A DNA stretch of 64,000 nt from Acidobacteriota bacterium (GTDB taxonomy: Bacteria; Acidobacteriota; Terriglobia; Terriglobales; Acidobacteriaceae), in the NCBI GenBank assembly GCA_013289685.1, contig JABCZL010000020.1:45446-109445 (forward strand). The letters run 5' to 3'. This document shows, piece by piece, positions 46,023 through 55,400 of the stretch; the first letter of the stretch is position 1, and each line of letters begins with the position of its first letter. The translations under genes were made by a program, and so were the position numbers. A model generated the notes under the pieces. That model did no database searches. It had not been told where the DNA came from and saw only the letters and a list, made by a program, of their open reading frames with translations.

Positions 46023-46262
46023 GCTCGTCCGGCACGAGGCCTCGCCGATGGGCACGGTCTGAGGCCGTGGGCAGGAATGGTTTCCGCGCTGGAACCTGGT
46101 TTTGCGGGGATGTGTGGGCGAAATGCCTGCATTAAAACAAGCTGTCCCCGCGGATTCTAAAGGCGCTGCAAGATAAAGATCGGAGAGCATCCAGAAATCA
46201 GCGCGGCCATTACGACGCTGGAGATGGCGATGAACGATCTGGCGATCCAGACTGGCTGCCAG

Positions 46263-46472
46263 CTAGCTAGGGTGCTTCAGTTTGACGTGTACGCGAAACG
46301 CTTTATCGAGCATTTCAATGGTTTCTGATCGCGTATTCTGCGTGTCAGTCACCGCCTTTTCGACACAGATGATCTCACGGCACTCAGAACATCTGGCGAA
46401 GCGATGACTGGCGCGATCCATCTCGTCCCGTGGTCCAAGCCAACCCGCGTCGGTCAATTCCGGTTTCTTCAT
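46263..46472 (-). CDS. Small putative zinc-binding protein
   Basis: 69 residues, ATG at 46472 with GGGG just upstream. It has FARCSECREIICVEKAV (CxxC) and near the end AFRVHVKLKHPS, where two histidines spaced five apart could complete a CCHH zinc site. Similar small acidobacterial proteins with a CxxC followed by HVxxKH are familiar in outline. It lies alone between two gene-poor stretches; role unknown, possibly nucleic-acid binding. Confidence 0.55.
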   Translation of the reverse strand: MKKPELTDAGWLGPRDEMDRASHRFARCSECREIICVEKAVTDTQNTRSETIEMLDKAFRVHVKLKHPS

Positions 46473-46673
46473 GCCCCAAGTTTCCCACAGGCCAGACGGC
46501 TTGGCTACTCCTGGGAATTGAAACTACACCACTATCAACGAATCGACTATTAACCGTAGCCTGAACGTTGTCGGCCTAACATCGCCATTTCACTCAAAGT
46601 CCCCGGTCGGCAGCGAACAGACGGCGCAATCTTGTGATCTGGCCGGTTAGCGACTGTTACCGATATTAGGCAT

Positions 46674-46784
46674 TCACAGTACGTACATCCGCAGCATCCA
46701 CCACACAAGTAATATCGCAACGATCGCCCCTGCAATGTGAACGATCCAGTCGCCAGCTGTTTTCGGTTTTCCGAAATTGAACAT
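46674..46784 (-). CDS. Tiny single-span membrane protein
   Basis: 36 residues starting with MFNFGKPKTAGDWIVHIAG and continuing AIVAILLVWWMLRMYVL, a short polar head and one hydrophobic helix. No Shine-Dalgarno sequence is clear. The amino-acid pattern is too protein-like to dismiss, and similar DWIVHI-type membrane miniproteins seem familiar from this phylum, which I cannot verify. Confidence 0.5.
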   Translation of the reverse strand: MFNFGKPKTAGDWIVHIAGAIVAILLVWWMLRMYVL

Positions 46785-46847
46785 GCGGCGATGGTAGCAG
46801 CACCTGGCGTTGAGCCTTAAAGCAAATTGAGCCCGAATGAACGGATT

Positions 46848-47024
46848 TTATTTACGCCGCTTGGCTTGTTTCTTAATGATTCGATGAACCCGTCTCATTG
46901 CTCTGCGAAAATTGTTCCCTCCAACTTTTGACAACGCTTTGAATAATTGACCAGCATCCTCGTTGCTGCTTTCTGCGACGATTTGACCGATCTTCTCATT
47001 GACTTTTTTTCTTGTTTTTCTCAT
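46848..47024 (-). CDS. Small highly basic protein
   Basis: 58 residues from the ATG at 47024 (weak GAG upstream): RKTRKKVNEKIGQIVAESSN, then a helical middle and RRAMRRVHRIIKKQAKRRK at the end. About one third of the residues are Lys or Arg, so it could bind nucleic acid. The open frame continues upstream but without likeness to protein. Low support apart from composition. Confidence 0.4.
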   Translation of the reverse strand: MRKTRKKVNEKIGQIVAESSNEDAGQLFKALSKVGGNNFRRAMRRVHRIIKKQAKRRK

Positions 47025-47333
47025 TTCGTTCTCTTTGTGGGAATCACCCCCACCTTGCGCTTTCGTCGCCGCCTTTGGCGGCGCGTGGCTTTTTGCCGGG
47101 AGTTGCGGCAGTTGTTTTCCGGTTCGCTGCGGTTCAAGCCGGAGATGGCAGTCCCAGCTTGGGCTGTTTGCCAGGTCAACAAGGGGAATCGGGAACAATT
47201 AGACAAGCTAACGAGAGAAAACAATGAGGAGCCATGGGAACGCACCGAAACACCAGAGCACCACTACCAGGACGCTCAGGCACCTGACGGTCGGGCCACC
47301 GGGACTAATATCTGGCCCGCTCTGCCGCAGGCG

Positions 47334-47684
47334 CTATTCTGTTCCCGTTGCAGATTTTTGGGTTGATACCCGTCCTTTCACCTTGTCACTGATGTCCTTT
47401 ACCCTGCCGCTGATCGAACTCCGCAGTTCCACGCCGCTCGCGGGCGCAAGCAACATGCCGGCCCCGACGCCGAGTCCCACACCTGCGGCAAAGCTGACAA
47501 GGTTACGGAAGGTATGATCTTCCCGCTGAGGCTGAATTGCGCTCGCAGCGTTATCCAGCACGCGCTTGGCCTGATCCCTGATTTCAGACGTGCGATCTGC
47601 TACGCGGTCAGCCTGCTCGGCGGTCTGATCCAGAATATAAACAGTGGTTTTTAGAAGCGACTTCAGAAGCCTATTCCATGTCAT
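47334..47684 (-). CDS. YtxH-domain protein
   Basis: 116 residues. The C-terminal half has VSFAAGVGLGVGAGMLLAPA followed by SGVELRSSISGRVKDISDKV, the YtxH/gas-vesicle-protein-like pattern: one membrane helix with GxGxGxxLAP and an amphipathic tail. The N-terminal half is helical and charged (QADRVADRTSEIRDQAKRVL). Such proteins are linked to general stress response and envelope in other bacteria. It stands alone on the minus strand. Confidence 0.78.
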   Translation of the reverse strand: MTWNRLLKSLLKTTVYILDQTAEQADRVADRTSEIRDQAKRVLDNAASAIQPQREDHTFRNLVSFAAGVGLGVGAGMLLAPASGVELRSSISGRVKDISDKVKGRVSTQKSATGTE

Positions 47685-48159
47685 TGTGATCCGATCCTTT
47701 CGATCCCTTAAGGTGCGATGCCCAGCAATTAAGTTGCTTTAGAAACGCCTATCTCGCGCTCGGCCCCGGAACCTCTCCCATCCGAAAAGGGACGCGGCCG
47801 TCGTTCTTCAACTCAAGCTTAGGGAGTCAAAGGAAGGCTTGGCTGTTCAAGATTGCACAGTTCTCCGAGCTTGCCCCACACAACCTACGCCGGGCGAACG
47901 ACCTTGGGGAGCGATGATCTCGGATTGTTGAAGTAATATCTCGCAACCCGCCTTAAAGAGCATCTTCAGAACAGGACTAGCTGGCGCATCGCCCGTCACC
48001 TGCGAAACAAATTATATTGTTGGCGTTACATCGCCTGAGCACAAGTTGTGCGCTTTCCTCGCCTGTCTGGCGATCAAGACGCGCAAAGTTGCGCTAAGGC
48101 CTGGTAACAAGAGTCTGGCTGAGTATCGATGTTGGATTCAATTTTCGGGCTTTGCCGCT
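47685..48159. other. Gene-free stretch
   Basis: 475 bases between the YtxH gene and the VWA gene. Short open frames here have no ribosome site or family likeness. I see no repeat, terminator or promoter that can be supported. Confidence 0.45.
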
Positions 48160-49143
48160 TCAGTGTTGGTTCCGCGTCTCGCACGGGGCGATCTGACGTG
48201 GATAGAACAGATTTATAGACTTCCGCCGTTGTTCGTCTGCAACGTTCAGTGTCCAGCTACGTGACCTTTTCAGAAGTGCAGGCAGTTCCATGTCTAGTAA
48301 GTACGGACTTGCAATCTGTCGATATAGCAATGTCAACTCATCGCTCAGTACCTGTTGTCGCTCAGGGCTGAGGGCGAAGTTCTCCGTCGTGCCGGAAGTA
48401 CCCGTTCCATGGATTCTCGGGTGCAGCTCAATTACTGCGCCGCCAGTAGCTCGTGCGATCATCATCGTGTCGTCGCTGCCGGGAAAGGGATCTCCGGTCC
48501 ATAAGAAATCTCGCAAGAGGAACACATGCAAGCGCACACCAGCCCTTTGCAATCGATTCTCCAATTTGGCAGCTCTTATCTGGCTCCGATTGTCCTCGCC
48601 ATCCGTAATCGCGTAAATCGTGTCACCGGGAGCCGCATTTGGAAGTTGATTGAGAACGTATTCGATAGCGTCCCAAAGAGCGGTCTTGCCTCGCACTGAA
48701 GAGTCCGGCGATTTTTCGCGTTCCGTCAATTCCGATGTTAGCTGCTCGCGAGAAGTAGAAAAATCCAGCTTTCGGTCTACTTTCTCATTAAAACCCAGCA
48801 TAGCAATTGAAACGTTAGCGGGTAGACGCTTCACCGCGTCTGCCATGACCCAATAGGCAAGCTTCGCCTTCCCGCTAGAGTAGACCCCGTTCTTCATGCT
48901 TCCACTGGCGTCCACCAGGATTGCGACCCGCTTCGGCCCCGAAAACAGCGTTGCAGCCGTTATCTCCAATGGCTTGCGATGCAATTCAGCGGTGAAGCTG
49001 TTAACGCTAAGATCGTGTGGTACCTCGCCGTGCGAGTCGAGAATCCCAACAGGAATGCTGCGCTTCGTGCATGGCGATTCTTGCGCGCACAACGAGCACG
49101 CGAAGAGAAAAATGAGCGTAACACCTGTACTGGCGCGGACCAT
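48160..49143 (-). CDS. Exported VWA-domain protein (acidobacterial VWFA-related)
   Basis: 327 residues from the ATG at 49143, which starts the signal peptide (RASTGVTLIFLFACSLCAQ); a TTG at 49170 would add nine residues. The VWA domain begins KRVAILVDASGSMKNGVYSS with the metal site DxSxS intact and continues with GKTALWDAIEYVLNQLP and DTIYAITDGEDNRS. This matches the acidobacterial VWFA-related type (TIGR03436-like), found in many copies per genome. Predicted to sit in the periplasm or outside; metal-dependent adhesion is the usual VWA role. It diverges from a PilZ-like pseudogene and a second VWA gene. Confidence 0.85.
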   Translation of the reverse strand: MVRASTGVTLIFLFACSLCAQESPCTKRSIPVGILDSHGEVPHDLSVNSFTAELHRKPLEITAATLFSGPKRVAILVDASGSMKNGVYSSGKAKLAYWVMADAVKRLPANVSIAMLGFNEKVDRKLDFSTSREQLTSELTEREKSPDSSVRGKTALWDAIEYVLNQLPNAAPGDTIYAITDGEDNRSQIRAAKLENRLQRAGVRLHVFLLRDFLWTGDPFPGSDDTMMIARATGGAVIELHPRIHGTGTSGTTENFALSPERQQVLSDELTLLYRQIASPYLLDMELPALLKRSRSWTLNVADEQRRKSINLFYPRQIAPCETRNQH

Positions 49144-49223
49144 CGGCGAAATTGTACCGCCTCGTGTCAAGGTCGCTTTGAGGTCAAGCGGCGAAATATC
49201 TCGCTTACGCTCAAAACCCTTCG

Positions 49224-49236
49224 ATGAGCGAAATGG
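49224..49236. repeat. Short copy of the ATGAGCGAAATGG element
   Basis: ATGAGCGAAATGG, the reverse complement of CCATTTCGCTCAT. Related copies are at 46585-46596, 58956-58974 and 63454-63472. Confidence 0.4.
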
Positions 49237-49297
49237 CTGATATCGTCAGTTAGCCGTCCGTGCTTTTATTGGCTGTCCGCTGCGTATCCTTCCCCCC

Positions 49298-49615
49298 GTG
49301 CCCTCCACGAAGTTTCGCCATTCAAGACGTAGTACTCGCGTCCCTCTTAAAAGTGGTAATCGCAATCGAAGAAGGCACCGGGAGTTTGTGGTGTGAGGTG
49401 GTGACCATCATCGTTAACCTGCGCGGAGCGTTGATCGCCGCCGCAATTAGATTGAGCGCCGATACCAAGATCTCGATTCACGTCCACTTAACCGATAAAC
49501 AATCTGCGGCTCGGGTTGTATACGTCGATCCTGAGAATCGGCTGTACTGCGATGCGGTATCGAACTGGAGAAGCCGCGAAACATCTGGGGAGTGCCTTTG
49601 CCGCCCGATGACTAG
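49298..49615 (+). pseudogene. PilZ-like domain gene with two compensating frameshifts
   Basis: A GTG at 49298 opens PSTKFRHSRRSTRVPL; at the AAAA run near 49350 the reading moves by one base to KVVIAIEEGTGSLWCEVVTI, ... VNLRGALIAAAIRL, ... ARVVYVDPENRLYC, and near 49556 it moves back to GIELEKPRNIWGVPLPPDD and a TAG at 49613-49615. The total length is a multiple of three (106 codons), so a one-base gain and a one-base loss compensate. RRSxRVPL at the start and a closing NIWGVxLPPDD are the marks of acidobacterial PilZ-like proteins, a c-di-GMP-binding type. In the unshifted frame a TGA occurs soon after the first shift. Either a decayed gene or two sequence errors. Confidence 0.7.
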
Positions 49616-49916
49616 GAAGAGATTACGGCTGAAATCAGGCACTGATCCCAGCGTTGGCAATAGTCGCCCTGAAAACCGAGGTACTGCCCTGTGGCGTCGG
49701 CGTGTCACAACGTCAAGGGCGGGCAAAGGTGCGCCGGACTTGACAGGCGTGAGGTGTCGCGGAGTTTTTTTCAACAATCGCGCAGGCAAAGAATCGTGTT
49801 ATAGTAGCGCCCGGGACGTTCTGGGGCGACGCCGAAGACCCGCTCGCAATCCTCTCCGCGGGCCGTCATCGACAAGTTAGATGTGAAAACACTGCGTCCT
49901 GGCAGGAGCCACTTTC
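49616..49916. other. Upstream region of the second VWA gene
   Basis: 300 bases without a supported gene. TATAGT at about 49801 could be a -10 box, but no good -35 pairs with it; TTGACA near 49739 has no -10 at the right distance. GGAG at 49905-49908 serves the next gene. Confidence 0.35.
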
Positions 49917-51842
49917 GTGCTGGCAGCGCCTCACCACCTGTTCTCCAGGGTTACGAAGAACCGACTCGCTTGGGTTGTCGCTTTTTGCCTCTGTGCCGGG
50001 ACCTTGGTACTCGCCCAGGTCCCCCTGTTCAATGCAGGCCCGGATGCGTTCTCCCAAATGGACTTCAATCAGATGTATCTGGATCAGATCAACCGCGACG
50101 CCAGAAAGAGCGCCCAGCAGGAGGCACAGGATAAGGAACTGATCGAATCTGGTGTGGTATCCGCTCTCGACCTGGAAGCTCCCAACCGGGCTGTGCAGGA
50201 GTACAACCTGGGTACTTCGTTGATGAAAGCGCAGCACTCCAAAGAAGCCATCAAACATCTGCAACGGGCGGTCGATGTCTATCCCAAGTTCGTTTCCGCC
50301 CACATTGGTCTTGGCCTTGCCTACGTCGACCAGGAGGACACCCCTCGCGCCAGGAGCGAGTTTGAAAGCGCTGCGAAGCTGGACGCAAAGTTTCCGCAAT
50401 CGTTCCTGAATCTTGGCCTGGTGGCATTGTCGCTGAACGATTTTGCGACCGCGCAACCTCAACTGGAGAAAGCCGCGTTCCTCCGTCCCAAGGATGCCAG
50501 AATCCTCTGCAGCCTGGCGTACGCGCAAAACGGCGCGCATCAATACCAACAGGTGCTGGAAACCTCCCGGCGTGTCCACGCGCTCGACCACAAAGGGATG
50601 GCGAATGTGCACTACGTCGCTGCCTCGGCATCCATGTCGCTTAACGATTTCGAAAGCATGGAGCACGAACTGAACCTCTTGCTGAGCGAGGACCCAACCA
50701 ACGCCTATGCTCCGGTGGCTCGTCAGAATCTGGCTGCTCTTAGCCATAACAAGGCGGTTCGGGCAGCGGGTGCAAGTTCCTCAACGGCGACAACCCTGGT
50801 TGCTTCTCTCCGCCCGGAGACCTTCCCCACTAGTGACAGGTTGAAGGCGCAGCTAGCCGCCTTGGGAGACGAATCCGATGCCGGAACCTGCGCCGATTGT
50901 GGCACGCCAGCTGAGGAAAATCGGGCCATGGAGACCGAGAACAGCGCGGTAGCCTCCAATGGGAACCCGGGTCTTCCCGTCCGCACCGGTGCCTGGACGA
51001 TCCGCACGAATGTCGACCAGGTGACCATCTTTTTCTCCGTGAGTAGTCATGGTCACATGGTGAACGACTTGCAATGGTCCGACATTCGAATCCTGGATGA
51101 CAACAAGCCTCCAGAAAGGCTAGTGCAGTTTGCCCCGCAGTCGAAGCTCCCTCTGCGGCTGGCTCTGCTCATCGATACCAGCGGCTCGGTGCACGACCGC
51201 TTCTCGTTTGAAAAGCGTGCCGCCGCTAAGTTCGTCGAGAAAATGCTGAGCGGCGCCTCTGATCTCGGGTTTATCGCCGGATTTTCTCAGGAAACGACCG
51301 TCACCCAGGACTTCACCGGCGACTCCGCCGAACTGAAAAAGGGAATTGAGAAGCTCGAAAATCAAGGAGGCACAGCGCTTTTTGACGCGGTCTCATTCGC
51401 CTGCCGGAAACTTGCCGCTTATCCCGACGACGAGCGGGCGGCAAAGGTACTCGTGATACTCAGCGACGGCGAAGATAATTCCAGCCACAGTAGTCTGAAA
51501 CAGAGCATCCAGGCCGCTGAGCGCGCGGGCGTGACCGTCTACACAGTCAGCACGCGAGAAGATCCAGGCGATAAGACGGATGCCGACAAGGTCTTACAGG
51601 TATTGGCAGAGCGCAGCGGAGGCGAGTCTCTGTTTCCCGGCGATATCCTCACTTTGGCTCACTCCTTCGACAAGCTGCATGATTTGATTCGCAGCCGTTA
51701 CTTTGTCGCCTACAAGCCCGCGGATTTCCTGCCCAATGGAAGGTATCGCGCGATCAGCGTGATTGCGGAAAAAAACGGCAAGCGCCTGCAAGTTCGCGCT
51801 CGCAAAGGCTACCACGCACGCATCGAGGCAAACCAGAACTGA
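49917..51842 (+). CDS. Exported TPR and VWA-domain protein
   Basis: 641 residues from a GTG at 49917, eight bases after GGAG. A signal peptide (LAWVVAFCLCAGTLVLAQ) is followed by TPR units at about 80-270 (for example YNLGTSLMKAQHSKEAIKHL) and a VWA domain from about 350 to the end. The metal site is LALLIDTSGSVHDRF, with later GGTALFDAVSFACRKL and VLVILSDGEDNSSHSS. This is the acidobacterial VWFA-related type combined with TPR. It is probably periplasmic or on the surface, with the TPR part binding partner proteins. It is in the same direction as the PilZ-like pseudogene. Partner unknown. Confidence 0.87.
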   Translation: MLAAPHHLFSRVTKNRLAWVVAFCLCAGTLVLAQVPLFNAGPDAFSQMDFNQMYLDQINRDARKSAQQEAQDKELIESGVVSALDLEAPNRAVQEYNLGTSLMKAQHSKEAIKHLQRAVDVYPKFVSAHIGLGLAYVDQEDTPRARSEFESAAKLDAKFPQSFLNLGLVALSLNDFATAQPQLEKAAFLRPKDARILCSLAYAQNGAHQYQQVLETSRRVHALDHKGMANVHYVAASASMSLNDFESMEHELNLLLSEDPTNAYAPVARQNLAALSHNKAVRAAGASSSTATTLVASLRPETFPTSDRLKAQLAALGDESDAGTCADCGTPAEENRAMETENSAVASNGNPGLPVRTGAWTIRTNVDQVTIFFSVSSHGHMVNDLQWSDIRILDDNKPPERLVQFAPQSKLPLRLALLIDTSGSVHDRFSFEKRAAAKFVEKMLSGASDLGFIAGFSQETTVTQDFTGDSAELKKGIEKLENQGGTALFDAVSFACRKLAAYPDDERAAKVLVILSDGEDNSSHSSLKQSIQAAERAGVTVYTVSTREDPGDKTDADKVLQVLAERSGGESLFPGDILTLAHSFDKLHDLIRSRYFVAYKPADFLPNGRYRAISVIAEKNGKRLQVRARKGYHARIEANQN

Positions 51843-52469
51843 GCGGGCAGCCTTCCTGACGCTTGCGTTTTGCGAAACGAGTTCTTACGGCACCGTCTCG
51901 CTCGTCACCTCCGACTGCGCACTCTCGGTCCCGCGTGCCTCCACCGCCGAGACAGAATAAGAAATAAGTTTTACACGGCACGACGTTCACGCCCCGGTGT
52001 TCAAGACGGGTCAGGGATTCGGTGCGGGGCCAGAAGACCAGCCGCCATTATCCATCGTCTGGGCAGAGAAAAGCCCCGGCTAGCACCGGGGCGAAGAAGA
52101 ACCCAGCAAAATTGATCGCCAATCCTATCACATCTCGCGGTCAAGAGACATAACATTTCATAACAATCTGAGAGACAACGAGAGATCCGCGAGAACGCTT
52201 CTGTAGTATATCAAGTTTTATCAATGAGTTACAAAGAATCCAATCGAAATCATCAATCCATACAATTAACACTTGTTTTTGTCTATTCAATAGTGGTAGT
52301 GTTCCCGACCTATTAGCGGATTTCGGGAGCTTCGCGAGTAGTCTCTCAGGTTTCTGTCAGTGCCGATCTCGCGATGCCCCAAGGGCCTCTCAGCAAAAGG
52401 CAGTAGCAGGGACAGAATTCTCCGCGTTCGTCTTCCCGGGGAATCACTCTTCGTTCTAGGAGGGTTGCT
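51843..52469. other. Long upstream region of third receptor gene
   Basis: 627 bases without a supported gene; the middle (about 52130-52300) is AT-rich compared with its surroundings, as promoter regions often are. AGGAGGG just before 52470 serves the receptor gene. A GCCCCGG/CCGGGGC hairpin lies at 52073-52092. Confidence 0.5.
52069..52092 (-). terminator. Terminator-like hairpin reading on the minus strand
   Basis: GCCCCGG (52073-52079) and CCGGGGC (52086-52092) form a perfect 7-bp stem with a six-base loop; on the minus strand it is followed by TTTTCTCT. No minus-strand gene ends here, so it may end an unknown short minus transcript. Confidence 0.4.
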
Positions 52470-55400
52470 ATGCGCATCCGTCATCAGATTTCCTCTTCTC
52501 TGTTCGCAGTTCTCATTCTCTGTTCGGCCGTGCTGTGGCTGAGCAGCGCTCCCGCCTGGGCACAATCGACATCGACCGGCACTGTTCTGGGCGCGGTAAC
52601 GGACCAGTCGAGCGCAGTCGTGGCGGGCGCCACGGTGACACTGACCGACACCGCAACCAATGTTGCTCGAAGCACGAGCACGAACGGTGCGGGACGCTAC
52701 ACCTTTGTGGACGTGAACCCGGGCATCTACAACATGGCGGTGACCAAGGCCGGATTTTCAACGACAAAGGTTGCGAAGCAGGAGGTAAAAGTCGGAGCCT
52801 CGCTCACTCTGAATTTAACCCTGGAGGTGGGCGGCGCGAATGTGGTGGTGGAGGTGCAAGCCACCGGCGCCGAGCTGCAGACCATGAACGCCACCGTGGG
52901 CAACACGGTTACGGCGATCGCGATCGACAACCTGCCCAGCATCGGCCGCGACGTCAACACCTTCATCGAGTTGCAACCGGGCGTGAGCACGGGTGGCGAC
53001 GTTGCGGGCGCGGTGAACGACCAAAGCTATTTTTCGCTGGATGGCGGCAACAACACGAATGATATGGATGGCAGCGGCGGCGTATACACGTCGATGCAAA
53101 CCGGACTCGTGATCGGCGACCCAACCGGCAATGTTGGCACTCAGCTGACGTACGCCGCGCCCTCGGGCGTGGTGCCCACTCCGGCAGACAGCGTCGAGGA
53201 GTTCAAGGTGAATACGGCCGGCCAGACTGCCGATTTCAACAGTTCGGCGGGCGCCGAAATCAAGGTCGTGACCAAGCGCGGCGGCAATGCCTTCCACGGC
53301 ACCGCTTACGAATATTACAAGGACAACAACTGGTCCAGTAACACCTGGCAGAATAATTGGCTGAACTACCTGGACAGCCATGTCGGACTTCCCTCGTACC
53401 ATTACAGCCGGTTTGGCGGCGCCATCGGAGGGCCACTCATTCCGAAGGAGGTGCTCGGGGGCAAGACTTTCTTCTTCTTCAACTACGAAGGCTTCAAGTA
53501 TCCGCAGTCGCAGACCATCAATCGCAACGTTCCCTCGCCGGCCTTGCAGGCTGGACTATTGCTGGATGACGCCCCCGGCAGTTTAGGCGTAGTCGATTAC
53601 AACCTGTCTAATGTTCCGGTCCTCTACAAAGGCACAACGTACCCGGCTGGTTACGGATGCAACGGCCCCTGCGATCCGCTTAACTTGGGCGTCAATCCTT
53701 TGGTTTCGCAGATCTGGAGCAAGTACGAGCCCGCTTCAAACGTTGCCAACTGCAGCCAGAGCTTGTGCGACAATCAAAACATTCAGGGGTTTGCGGGCAC
53801 CCTGAAAACTCCGATCAGCAGCAAGTTCGCCGTGGGCCGCATTGACCACGATTTTTCTTCGAAACAGCATTTCATGGCCAGTTATCGCTATTACAACATG
53901 AAGGTTGTCGGGACTGAGCAAGTTGATATTGGGGGCTTCTTTCCCGGCGACACGAAGGGCACGCCCGCTTCAGTCTCCGGCGATCCGATACAAGACTGGT
54001 ACCTGGTTGCGGGGCTGACCACCAACATTACCAACAACACCACCAACGACTTTCACTACAGCTGGCTGCGGAACTGGTGGGCCTGGTCACGGAGCGGAGC
54101 TCCGCCCCAGATCGCCGGGCTGGGGGGCGCTCTCGAAATCATGGCGGGCCAGTCGCAGACCCAGGATCTCGCCCCGTTTAACTCGAACAATCAGAATATC
54201 CGCGCCCGCTTCTGGGATGGGCACGATCAGATGTTCCGCGACGACATTTCCATGCTGAAAGGCAACCATCTGTTCCAGTTCGGCGGTACTTACCAGCACA
54301 ATTGGGACTGGCATCAACGCAATGACAGCGGCGGCACGATCAACGCCTATCCAGTGTATTCACTGGGCAACGGCCCCTCGGGATCGAAACTCAACAACTC
54401 AGGATTTCAGCCTTGCGCAGGAACGAACAGCCTGGAACAGACAACCACCGTCAAGAACTGCCCAGCCCTTTCCGCGGCAGTGCTGGGCGTAGTTTCCATT
54501 GCATCGCAGGTTTTCACCCGTTCCGGTGCAAATCTGAACTTGAATCCTCCCCTGTCCAACGCGTTCGATCAGAGCGTCATTCCCTACTACAACGTCTACT
54601 TCAGCGACACCTGGCACATGAAACCAACCCTCACCTTGACCTATGGTTTGGGCTGGGCACTGGAGATGCCGCCCGTCGAAGCGCAAGGAAAACAGGCGGT
54701 GGTCGTAGATGCATCGGGTGAGCCGGTCAGCACGGTCGACTACCTGGAGTCGAAACGTCGCGCCGCGCTGCAGGGCCAGGTCTACAATCCCGAACTCGGC
54801 TTCGCCCTGGTGGGTAATACCGGGGGCGGCCGGAAGTATCCCTACAACCCGTTCTACGGCGAATTCAGCCCGCGCGTAGCGGTGGCATGGAATCCGCGGT
54901 TTGACGGCGATTCGCTTGGTGGCAAGATCTTCGGGCACGATCGCACGGTCGTTCGCGGCGGTTACGGCCGCAGCTACGGCCGCACTAATGGCGTGGCCCA
55001 AGTGCTGGTTCCGTTGCTGGGCCTTGGCCTCGAGCAACCCATCGCATGTAACTCAAACGTCGTCCAGGCCGGCGCTTGGGCCTGCGCCCCGTCGGGCTCG
55101 GGCACCTGGTCCAACGCCTTTCGTGTTGGAGCAAACGCGTCTGCTACGGGAGGCCCGACCGTCCCGCTGAGCTCGTTGGCGAGTCCGACGCTGCCCCAGC
55201 CGGTTTATCCGGGGTTCAACAACCCCGCCTCGTCCGCGCCGGAAGGCTTGGATCCGAATTTCCGGCCTAACGTGATTGACTCGTTCAATCTAAGCATCCA
55301 GCGCCAGCTAAACCGCAGGATGACAATGGAGCTGGGCTACATCGGGCGCAGAATCACCAACGAGTTCGAGCCCATCCAACTCAACGGCGTTCCCTACATG

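Noticed and set aside
47055..47085. CGCCGCCTTTGGCGGCG hairpin
   Set aside because: Perfect short stem, but no gene ends there on the matching strand and the T-run is not adjacent, so a terminator call is not supported.
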